From NCBI RefSeq assembly GCF_900590885.1, contig NZ_UUON01000030.1, positions 52,224 to 116,223 of the forward strand: a stretch of 64,000 nucleotides of DNA, written 5' to 3'. The notes beneath the pieces were generated by a model. The model was not told the DNA's origin and made no database searches. It was given only the letters and a program-made list of their open reading frames with translations. This stretch comes from Pseudomonas viridiflava. GTDB taxonomy: Bacteria; Pseudomonadota; Gammaproteobacteria; Pseudomonadales; Pseudomonadaceae. The number at the start of each line of letters is the position of its first letter. The first letter of the stretch is position 1. This document shows positions 16,362 through 22,856 of the stretch, one piece after another. Both the position numbers and the translations under genes were made by a program.

Positions 16362-16421
16362 CCCAACCCAGCGTACGCATAACGTTGTCGCGGTAAAAAC
16401 TTTGCCCTAGTGTCCGCCCCA
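16356..16421 (+). promoter_or_regulatory. Transporter promoter/operator, second copy of the 66-bp layout
   Basis: GCATAGCC (16356-16363), 12 nt, CGCATAACGTTGT (16376-16388), 19 nt, TAGTGTCCGCCCCA (16408-16421). All 35 block positions are identical to the porin copy, while the spacers differ in sequence but not in length. It ends 41 bp before the transporter start. Confidence 0.85.
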
Positions 16422-16462
16422 TACGCATCACCCCAACAACAATAACGGCACACGCCGGGGCC

Positions 16463-17896
16463 ATGAGCATGAGCGAATCACAGAGCATCCCCACCCAAGC
16501 GGCGGTGGGAAAACCCACGCAACGCAAGCAGATCAACCCAGCCATCATCCTGCTGAGCATCGTCTTGCTGGCAGTGGCGTTCACCTATGCGGTGAACTCG
16601 GGCACGTTCCAGCGCCAGAATGGCCTGGTGGTTCCCGGCTCCTACCAGGTGCTGGAAAAACACGACTCCTTCGGCCAACTGTTCGCCCTCGAACCGCGCA
16701 AGGCGGGCGACAGCGTGGCCCGCCCGGTGTCGCTGGTGGAAGGCTTCATGGCCATTCCCCAGGGCATCGAAAAACGCGCGGCGCTGATTTTCATGGTGCT
16801 GTTCATTGGCGGCATGTTTGGCGTATTGAACAAGGCCGGGGTGATCGATGCCGGGCTGGAACGCCTGCTGGGCCTGACCCGAGGCAATATCTACGTGCTG
16901 GTGCCAAGCCTGATGCTGGTGTTCTCCGCCGGCAGCACGTTCATGGGGCTCGCCAAGGAATTTATCCTGATCGTGCCGCTGATGGTGGCCATGGCCAACC
17001 GGCTGGGGCTGTCGAATCTGATCGGCCTGGCGATCGTCACCATTTCGGTGAAGATCGGCTACCTGGCATCAATTTCCAACCCGGTGGCGTTGTCGGTAGC
17101 CCAGCCGATGGTAGGGCTGCCGATTTTCAGCGGTTTGAGCATGCGTGTCCTGGCCTACGCCACCTTCCTGCTGGTGGGGATTGCCTTCGTGCTATGGAGC
17201 ATTCGCAAACAGGGTTTCGACGCCACGGCGCAGATCACCTTTGAAAGCTCGCCCCTGCCCATGCGCCACCTGATCAACCTGATGGTACTGCTGACGGGCA
17301 TCGCGTTCCTGGTCTACGCCTCCAACCGCTGGGGCTGGAAATACCATGAGTTGTCGGCGTTCTACCTGTTGCTGACCGTAGCCTTCAGCGTGATCGCCGG
17401 CCTTGGCGCGAGTGCTGCCGCCAGTGCCTTTGTCGACGGGATGAAAAAGGTGCTGATCGCCGGCGTGCTGATCGGCCTGGCCACCGCCGTTGAGATCATC
17501 CTCAGCACCGGCCAGGTGCTGGACACCATCGTCAACAGCCTGGCCAACCTGGTGGGCGATCACGGCCCGATTGTGTCGGCCTACGGCATGTTCTTCGCGC
17601 AGCTGGGGCTGGATGTGCTGATCCCGTCCACCTCGGGCCAGGCCGCCGTGACCATGCCGATTTTCGGCCCGCTGGGGCAGTTGTCCGGGGTCAGCCCGCA
17701 GACCACGGTGTTCGCGTTTTTGATGGGCAACGGCCTGACCAACATGATCACGCCCACCTCCAGCGGCCTGCTGGTGCTGCTCGCCACCGCCAATGTCGGC
17801 TGGGGCCAATGGGCCCGCTACATCCTGCCGCTGTTCTTGATCTATGCCGTGCTGGCGATGGTGCTGCTGGCCATTGCGGTCACGAGCGGGTACTGA
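16463..17896 (+). CDS. YfcC family (DcuC/AbgT-like superfamily) inner-membrane transporter
   Basis: 477 aa with about 11-12 hydrophobic segments. Features of the YfcC / C4-dicarboxylate anaerobic carrier-like family: PQGIEKRAALIFMVLFIGGMFGVLNKAG, VPSLMLVFSAGSTFMGLAKEFILIVPLM, and the C-terminal PSTSGQAAVTMPIFGPLGQLSGVSPQT and TNMITPTSSGLLVLLA motifs. Family members carry peptides, amino acids or dicarboxylates; the substrate is not defined. Two ATGs (16463, 16469) are possible starts. It is followed after 4 nt by the CocE-type hydrolase, so the pair is an operon: probably uptake of an amide or ester followed by cleavage in the cytoplasm (inference). Confidence 0.85.
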   Translation: MSMSESQSIPTQAAVGKPTQRKQINPAIILLSIVLLAVAFTYAVNSGTFQRQNGLVVPGSYQVLEKHDSFGQLFALEPRKAGDSVARPVSLVEGFMAIPQGIEKRAALIFMVLFIGGMFGVLNKAGVIDAGLERLLGLTRGNIYVLVPSLMLVFSAGSTFMGLAKEFILIVPLMVAMANRLGLSNLIGLAIVTISVKIGYLASISNPVALSVAQPMVGLPIFSGLSMRVLAYATFLLVGIAFVLWSIRKQGFDATAQITFESSPLPMRHLINLMVLLTGIAFLVYASNRWGWKYHELSAFYLLLTVAFSVIAGLGASAAASAFVDGMKKVLIAGVLIGLATAVEIILSTGQVLDTIVNSLANLVGDHGPIVSAYGMFFAQLGLDVLIPSTSGQAAVTMPIFGPLGQLSGVSPQTTVFAFLMGNGLTNMITPTSSGLLVLLATANVGWGQWARYILPLFLIYAVLAMVLLAIAVTSGY

Positions 17897-17900
17897 GTCG

Positions 17901-19745
17901 ATGAGTGTTTTCTCCATGCACACCCTGCACAACCAAATGATCCCGATGCGCGATGGCATCTACCTGGCCACGGACATCTACCTGCCGGAGGACGGCGCAG
18001 GCCCTTTTCCGGTGGTGATCGAGCGAACGCCCTACGATAAAAGCAAACCCTCACGCTCGGAAAAACAACTCGACGGCCAACACATTTCCCGCGAGCAAAT
18101 GGCGGCGCGTTTCACCGCGCAAGGTTTTGTCGCCATCTTCCAGGACTGTCGTGGGCGCTACGCCTCCGAGGGGGTGTTCACCAAATACACGGCCGAGGGC
18201 GAGGATGGTTTCGACACCCTGGCCTGGATCGCCCAGCAACCCTGGTGCAATGGCAAAATCGGCAGCATGGGCCTGTCTTACGCGGCCCACACGCAGCTGG
18301 CGATGGCTTGCCTGCACCCGCCGGGCCTGAGCAGCCTGGTGCTGGACAGCGGCGGCTTCGCCAACGCCTACCAGTGCGGGATTCGCCAGGGTGGTGCGTT
18401 CGAGCTCAAGCAGGCCACCTGGGCCTTCCGCCAGGCCAAGGAAAGCCCGGCGGCGCTGGCCGACCCGTTGATTCGTGAGGCGCTGGAGCAGGAGGATATT
18501 CATCAGTGGTTTACCAAAATGCCCTGGCAGCCCGGGCAGTCGCCGCTGCGCCATGTGCCGGAATACGAAGCCTATGTGCTGGAACAGTGGGCCCAGGGCA
18601 GCTTCAGCGAGTACTGGCGCAAGTCCGGTATCTACGCCGAAGGCCATTACCCGCAACTGCCCGATATCCCGGTGCTGTTTATGTCCAGCTGGTACGACGC
18701 CTACGTCAGTTCGACACTGGCCAACTACCGCGCCTTCAACCGCCACGGCACGCAAAACCAGCGCCTGGTCATGGGCCCGTGGCTGCACGGCGACCGCAAT
18801 ATCAGCCACAGCGGTGATGTGGATTTCGGCGCGCACGCGGCGTTCGATGGGCACGTCGACCAGGATTGGCTGAGTTGCCGCCTGGCCTGGTTCGAGCACT
18901 CCCTCAAGCCCTCGGCGCAACCTGCGGCGCCCAGTGTGCAGGTGTTTTTGATGGGCGGCGGCAGTGGCCAGCTCAACGCTGACGGGCGCCTGCAGCACGG
19001 CGGGCGATGGTTGCAATCGGCACAATGGCCTCTGCCGGGCAACCAGGTAGTGACGCTGTACTTGACCGCGCAAAAACAACTGAGCCGCATCGCACCGACC
19101 GAGGCTGGCGCCAGCATGACTTACCTCGCCGATCCCGCCCACCCGGTGCCGACCCTCGGTGGCGCGCTGACCTCCGGCGCACCGATATTTGTGGGCGGGG
19201 CTTTCGATCAACGCGAGCGCGCCGACTTCTTCGGCACGCGGGGCAACAATCGCCCGCTGAACGAACGGGAAGATGTGCTGAGTTTCCACACCGAGCCACT
19301 GGAAGAAGACCTGGTCGTCGCTGGCGACGTGCAGATCGAATTGTGGATCGACAGTGACGCGCCCGACACCGACTTCACCGCCAAACTGGTGGATGTGTAC
19401 CCGCCGAGCGCCGATTATCCCGATGGGTTTGCGATGAATATCACCGATGGCATACGCCGTTGCCGCTATCGCGATTCCTGGGAGCAACCCACGCCGCTCA
19501 CGCCCGGTGAACGGGTCAAGGTGCTGATCGAGCCTTTCGCTACCTGCAATCTGTTCAAGCGTGGCCATCGTCTGCGCCTGGACATCGCCAGCAGCAATTT
19601 CCCGCGCTTTGACGTCAACCCAAACAGCGGCGAACCCTCGGGCCAGGCCAATCACCCACGGGTGGCACGCAATACCGTACACCTGAGCCGAGGCGCCGCC
19701 TCTTGCCTCAGGCTGACCGTGATACCCACCCCAGCGGCCCCCTGA
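17901..19745 (+). CDS. CocE/NonD family hydrolase (X-Pro dipeptidyl-peptidase-like, S15)
   Basis: 614 aa. The N-terminal alpha/beta-hydrolase domain opens MIPMRDGIYLATDIYLPEDGAGPFPVVIERTPYDK; the nucleophile elbow is GSMGLSYAAH (Ser near residue 132); the conserved QDCRGRYASEG precedes it. The C-terminal jelly-roll (PepX_C) domain runs from about residue 370. CocE relatives hydrolyse esters, amides or acylated amino acids. No signal peptide. The start at 17901 is 4 nt after the transporter stop. Substrate unknown; with the porin and transporter it forms one uptake-and-cleavage locus. Confidence 0.88.
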   Translation: MSVFSMHTLHNQMIPMRDGIYLATDIYLPEDGAGPFPVVIERTPYDKSKPSRSEKQLDGQHISREQMAARFTAQGFVAIFQDCRGRYASEGVFTKYTAEGEDGFDTLAWIAQQPWCNGKIGSMGLSYAAHTQLAMACLHPPGLSSLVLDSGGFANAYQCGIRQGGAFELKQATWAFRQAKESPAALADPLIREALEQEDIHQWFTKMPWQPGQSPLRHVPEYEAYVLEQWAQGSFSEYWRKSGIYAEGHYPQLPDIPVLFMSSWYDAYVSSTLANYRAFNRHGTQNQRLVMGPWLHGDRNISHSGDVDFGAHAAFDGHVDQDWLSCRLAWFEHSLKPSAQPAAPSVQVFLMGGGSGQLNADGRLQHGGRWLQSAQWPLPGNQVVTLYLTAQKQLSRIAPTEAGASMTYLADPAHPVPTLGGALTSGAPIFVGGAFDQRERADFFGTRGNNRPLNEREDVLSFHTEPLEEDLVVAGDVQIELWIDSDAPDTDFTAKLVDVYPPSADYPDGFAMNITDGIRRCRYRDSWEQPTPLTPGERVKVLIEPFATCNLFKRGHRLRLDIASSNFPRFDVNPNSGEPSGQANHPRVARNTVHLSRGAASCLRLTVIPTPAAP

Positions 19746-19754
19746 GCCACCAAC

Positions 19755-19782
19755 GTCGCCATCACTGCACGGTGATGGCGAC
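19755..19782 (+). terminator. Hairpin after the hydrolase gene
   Basis: Perfect 11-bp stem GTCGCCATCAC / GTGATGGCGAC with a 6-nt loop, 10 bp after the stop codon. No clear T run follows, so termination is inferred from position. Confidence 0.6.
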
Positions 19783-19909
19783 CCTTCGTCGCACCTGTAA
19801 GAAAAGCATTTCAGATTCATTTCCTGCCGCCGATAAAGGCCTACAAACATTGGCTGGCTCAAAGAACAACACCGTCCAGCAAACAGACATCACTCTTGCG
19901 GAGCAATCG

Positions 19910-21829
19910 ATGAACAGCTGGTTCGGTAACATCAGCGTCAACCTCAAACTGGGCCTGGGCTTCGGCCTGGTGCTTGTCCTCACCTCGATCCTGGCCCTCA
20001 CCGGCTGGACCAGCCTGGGCGGCCTGATCGACCGCAGCAACTGGATGAGCGACATCACCCAGCTCAACGCCTCGCTGACCAAGCTGCGCATCGTGCGCCT
20101 GCAATACATGCTGGCCAACGGCGACGAAACCGTGGCGCAGAATGTGCAGACCAACCTGGATGCCTTCGTCGCCCAGCAGCAGAAACTCCTGGACACGTTC
20201 AAGAGCCCGGAAAACCTCAAGCTGCTCAACGAACAGAAAGCCATCATCACCGCCTATCAGCAGTCGCTGAACAAAATGCGCGAGGCCTACCGTAACGGCA
20301 ACGCCTCACGCCAAGTGATGGGCGACAAGGCTGACATCGCCAACGCACAAATCAACGCGCTGGAAACCAGCGTGAAGCAAATGCCTGACAGCTCGGAGCA
20401 CCTCGCGCAGTTCCAGGCCGTGGCCGATGCCAAGATGCAATTCCAGTTGGCCCGCTACGAAGTGCGCGGCTACACCGGCAACGTCAACGCAGACACCGAA
20501 GCCCGCGCCGCCGCACAGATCGAAAAAGCCATCGCCGGGTTGAAAGACCTCAGTGCTGCCTTCGGCGCCAGCCAGCAGAGCGCGTTGACCGCGCTGGAAA
20601 CCGCTCTCGGCGCCTATCGCACCGCCGTACAGAACTACAAGGCTGCCAACGCCAACATCGTGACTGCCCGTGCGGAAATGACCACCCAGGGCACCGATAT
20701 CGTCAGCATCAGCGACAAGCTCTACGACATCCAGCTGGATCGCCGTGATGCCGAAAGCGCCCAAGCGCGCAGCCTGCAATTGATCAGCACGTTGCTGGCC
20801 CTGCTGGTCGGTGTCATTGCGGCACTGATCATCACCCGCCAGATCACCCGCCCAATCCAGGAAACCCTGGCGGTGGTGGAGCGCATTGCCTCCGGTGACC
20901 TGAGCCACAATATCCAGGTGACCCGCCGCGACGAACTGGGCGTGCTGCAACAAGGCATCCAGCGCATGGGCACCACCCTGCGCGAATTGATCAGCGGCAT
21001 TCGTGACGGCGTGACGCAGATCGCCAGCGCCGCCGAAGAGCTGTCGGCCGTGACCGAGCAGACCAGCGCCGGCGTCAACAGCCAGAAGATCGAGACCGAC
21101 CAGGTCGCCACCGCCATGCATGAAATGACTGCCACCGTGCAGGAAGTGGCACGCAACGCCGAACAGGCCTCCCTGGCCGCCGCCGATGCTGACGGCCAGG
21201 CCCGCGCTGGCGACAAAGTGGTGGCCGAAGCCATCGCCCAGATCGAACGCCTGGCCGCCGAAGTGGCGCGCTCTACCGACGCCATGACGCACCTGCAACA
21301 AGAGAGCAACAAGATCGGCAGCGTAATGGACGTGATCAAGGCCGTCGCTGAACAGACCAACCTGCTGGCCCTCAACGCCGCGATTGAAGCGGCACGTGCC
21401 GGTGAAGCCGGTCGTGGGTTTGCCGTGGTCGCCGACGAAGTACGCGGCCTGGCCCAGCGTACGCAAAAATCCACCGAGGAAATCGAAGGCCTGGTCGCCG
21501 GTTTGCAGAACGGCACCCAGCAAGTGGCCAACGTGATGAACAACAGCCGCAGCCTCACCGACAGCAGTGTAGAGCTGACGCGCAAGGCCGGTGTGTCGCT
21601 GGAAAACATCACCCGTACGGTGTCGAACATCCAGTCGATGAATCAACAGATCGCCGCCGCCGCCGAGCAACAAAGCGCCGTGGCCGAAGAGATCAGCCGC
21701 AGCATCGTGAATGTGCGTGACGTGTCGGAACAGACCGCCACCGCCAGTGACGAGACGGCGAAATCGAGTGTGGAACTGGCGCGTTTGGGTAGCCAGTTGC
21801 AGCAGATGGTGAGTCATTTCCGGGTTTAA
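19910..21829 (+). CDS. Methyl-accepting chemotaxis protein
   Basis: 639 aa chemoreceptor. Membrane segment 1 (about residues 12-32, LGLGFGLVLVLTSILALTGW), a periplasmic helical ligand domain to about residue 285, membrane segment 2 (LISTLLALLVGVIAALIIT), HAMP domain beginning RQITRPIQETLAVVERIASGDL, and the cytoplasmic signalling hairpin with the invariant tip EQTNLLALNAAIEAARAGEAGRGFAVVADEVRGLAQRTQ. The start at 19910 has GCGGAG upstream; the long N-terminal extension in the open frame has no family similarity. Ligand unknown; no chemotaxis genes adjoin. The CHE-type helical (HBM-like) sensing region cannot be assigned with confidence. Confidence 0.95.
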   Translation: MNSWFGNISVNLKLGLGFGLVLVLTSILALTGWTSLGGLIDRSNWMSDITQLNASLTKLRIVRLQYMLANGDETVAQNVQTNLDAFVAQQQKLLDTFKSPENLKLLNEQKAIITAYQQSLNKMREAYRNGNASRQVMGDKADIANAQINALETSVKQMPDSSEHLAQFQAVADAKMQFQLARYEVRGYTGNVNADTEARAAAQIEKAIAGLKDLSAAFGASQQSALTALETALGAYRTAVQNYKAANANIVTARAEMTTQGTDIVSISDKLYDIQLDRRDAESAQARSLQLISTLLALLVGVIAALIITRQITRPIQETLAVVERIASGDLSHNIQVTRRDELGVLQQGIQRMGTTLRELISGIRDGVTQIASAAEELSAVTEQTSAGVNSQKIETDQVATAMHEMTATVQEVARNAEQASLAAADADGQARAGDKVVAEAIAQIERLAAEVARSTDAMTHLQQESNKIGSVMDVIKAVAEQTNLLALNAAIEAARAGEAGRGFAVVADEVRGLAQRTQKSTEEIEGLVAGLQNGTQQVANVMNNSRSLTDSSVELTRKAGVSLENITRTVSNIQSMNQQIAAAAEQQSAVAEEISRSIVNVRDVSEQTATASDETAKSSVELARLGSQLQQMVSHFRV

Positions 21830-21839
21830 GAAACCAAAA

Positions 21840-21867
21840 GGCCGCCCCGGTTTAAGCCGAGGCGGCC
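21840..21867 (-). terminator. Rho-independent terminator of the 32-codon gene
   Basis: 11-bp stem with one mismatch (21840-21850 with 21857-21867, GGCCGCC core) and a 6-nt loop. On the minus strand it is followed by TTTTGGTTT, so it terminates the small minus-strand transcript; it may also stop the converging chemoreceptor mRNA. Confidence 0.82.
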
Positions 21868-21881
21868 CCACCTCTCAGACC

Positions 21882-21980
21882 TTACAGGTCGTCGAAGCTG
21901 TCCCGCAGGAATACACATACGTGATAAACACGCAGGGCATTCACTACGAGGTCCCACGTACGTCGTGCAAACTTAGACAT
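21882..21980 (-). CDS. 32-aa peptide gene; candidate toxin of a type I toxin-antitoxin-like locus
   Basis: ATG at 21980, TAA at 21882-21884. The peptide begins MSKFARRTWDLVVNALR and ends VCVFLRDSFDDL: a basic N-terminus, a moderately hydrophobic centre (LVVNALRVYHVCVFL) and an acidic tail, predicted as one amphipathic helix. GGAGGG at 21987-21992 lies at the ideal distance from ATG, but part of it pairs in a GGCCC/GGGCC stem (22000-22004 with 21985-21989). A terminator follows 14 bp after the stop. Upstream is a leader of about 200 nt without another ORF, containing a 19-nt stretch whose exact complement sits in the divergent small-RNA-like unit at 22357-22440. This layout resembles tisB, shoB and zorO. 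I do not recognise the peptide; it is less hydrophobic than those toxins, so a regulatory peptide or an ORF within a base-pairing RNA (as in the Pseudomonas PhrS class) is also possible. Confidence 0.72.
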   Translation of the reverse strand: MSKFARRTWDLVVNALRVYHVCVFLRDSFDDL

Positions 21981-22212
21981 ACTCGGCCCTCCATAAGTGG
22001 GGCCTTACCTCCAGCGCACTTACCGGAACATGTGAGCCTTCGGATGCACGTCAGTGCTCCTGTGAGGCGGCTGGGTTTATGGTCCTCCCGCATAAATCCG
22101 GCACGGATTGCAAGTCCGTGGCAGTCGGTCCAAAATTTGCGCGCGAATCCAGCCAACCTACTTCACGATGAACGCAGAACGAGGGCGATACTAGCCCAAT
22201 CCCCTACGTCAA
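21981..22212 (-). promoter_or_regulatory. Long leader of the 32-codon gene with pairing site and sequestered ribosome-binding site
   Basis: Read on the minus strand. TTGACG at 22207-22212 is a good -35; the -10 is uncertain (TAGTAT at 22188-22193 is only 13 nt away; TATCGC at 22185-22190 is at 16 nt). The leader then has a perfect hairpin CACGGA / TCCGTG (22102-22120), the 19-nt site TCACAGGAGCACTGACGTG (22047-22065), and the stem that hides the Shine-Dalgarno. About ten GGA triplets occur in the leader, more than expected by chance, so Rsm-type protein binding is also conceivable. Confidence 0.55.
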
Positions 22213-22321
22213 GGTGTGACGTGCAAGGGCCGTTTAATCTTGGAGTTGTTGCTGATTTTTGCCGAAACATACCAGTACAAACTGAAGATGACCGCAGTGA
22301 AAAACCATCCACCGTCAGGTC

Positions 22322-22351
22322 TTGCATGACGCATTGAAGCAGCAGTACTAT
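22322..22351 (+). promoter_or_regulatory. Predicted promoter of the antisense small RNA
   Basis: TTGCAT (22322-22327), 18-nt spacer, TACTAT (22346-22351). The match is moderate, but it places the start at about 22357, so the RNA would begin almost exactly with the 19-nt pairing sequence. Confidence 0.5.
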
Positions 22352-22356
22352 CGCCA

Positions 22357-22440
22357 ACACGTCAGTGCTCCTGTGAAACCGCAACCCCACCCGCAAACTG
22401 GGATTGCAATAAAAAACCGCCCTACCAAGGCGGTTTTTTA
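22357..22440 (+). ncRNA. Candidate antisense small RNA (antitoxin-like), about 84 nt
   Basis: From the predicted start, the RNA would carry CACGTCAGTGCTCCTGTGA (22358-22376) at its 5' end, single-stranded by inspection; then a hairpin GCAACCC / GGGATTGC (one bulge); then a strong terminator AACCGCC / GGCGGTT with a T6 run ending at 22440. The 5' sequence is identical to plus-strand bases 22047-22065 and so perfectly complementary to the leader of the 32-codon mRNA. A 5' pairing region, internal hairpin and terminator are the layout of IstR-1, OhsC and OrzO (family knowledge). No conserved ORF is present. Confidence 0.6.
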
Positions 22441-22442
22441 TT
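22412..22442. terminator. Bidirectional terminator
   Basis: AAAAAACCGCC-CTACCAA-GGCGGTTTTTT: a 7-bp GC stem with A and T runs on both sides. It ends the candidate small RNA on the plus strand and the D-aminoacylase operon on the minus strand. Confidence 0.92.
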
Positions 22443-22458
22443 ACCTGCGATTTGCCCC

Positions 22459-22827
22459 TCAGCCCTCGCCTTCCTCGACAAACACAACCCGATTACCAAA
22501 CGGATCCTTGATGCTCATCTCCCGCGAGCCCCAAGGTGTGTTCTCAACCTCAGGCTTGGCATAACGGTAATCCTTGCCCTGCAACTGCTGCTGGTAAGCA
22601 TCCACCCCTTGCGCCTGAATCCGCACTGCCGCGCCCGGGGAAGCATCGCCATGGTGCTCGGACAAATGCAGCACGCACTCACCCAACGACACCTGCAGAT
22701 ACAGCGGGAAATTCGCCTCGAAACGATGCTGCCAATCGACCTTGAACCCCAGGAAGTCGACGTAGAATTCCAACGCTTTGCCCTCGTCGAAAATCCGCAA
22801 AATGGGGATGACTTTTCCTAAGTGCAT
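22459..22827 (-). CDS. VOC (glyoxalase/bleomycin-resistance fold) protein
   Basis: 122 aa: MHLGKVIPILRIFDEGKALEFYVDFLGFKVDWQHRF.. and ..MSIKDPFGNRVVFVEEGEG, the two halves of a vicinal-oxygen-chelate domain. It resembles the glyoxalase-superfamily/bleomycin-binding proteins; the metal ligands of true glyoxalase I are not all obvious, so enzyme activity is uncertain. The start at 22827 has ACGGAGCG upstream; ten further codons are rejected. It follows the D-aminoacylase gene by 29 bp on the same strand, so it is probably the last gene of that operon. Confidence 0.85.
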   Translation of the reverse strand: MHLGKVIPILRIFDEGKALEFYVDFLGFKVDWQHRFEANFPLYLQVSLGECVLHLSEHHGDASPGAAVRIQAQGVDAYQQQLQGKDYRYAKPEVENTPWGSREMSIKDPFGNRVVFVEEGEG

Positions 22828-22856
22828 GGCAACCGCTCCGTGTATGAAAGCGCCCA

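Noticed and set aside
18051..19862. A 603-codon minus-strand frame opposite the CocE-type hydrolase
   Set aside because: Shadow of a clearly recognisable hydrolase gene; composition rich in Arg, Gln and His as expected for antisense frames.
22081..22145. A tRNA-like stretch near CGGCACGGATTGCAAGTCCG
   Set aside because: The stem does not fit a cloverleaf, with no acceptor pairing and no T-loop GGTTCGA.
21921..22337. A 138-codon plus-strand frame across the gene-poor region
   Set aside because: No ribosome-binding site, no codon bias, and it runs antisense to the 32-codon gene and its leader.
22047..22376. The two 19-mers as attachment-site cores or remnants of a mobile element
   Set aside because: The 292-bp interval contains no integrase or transposase and flanks are unrelated; antisense pairing explains the repeat better.
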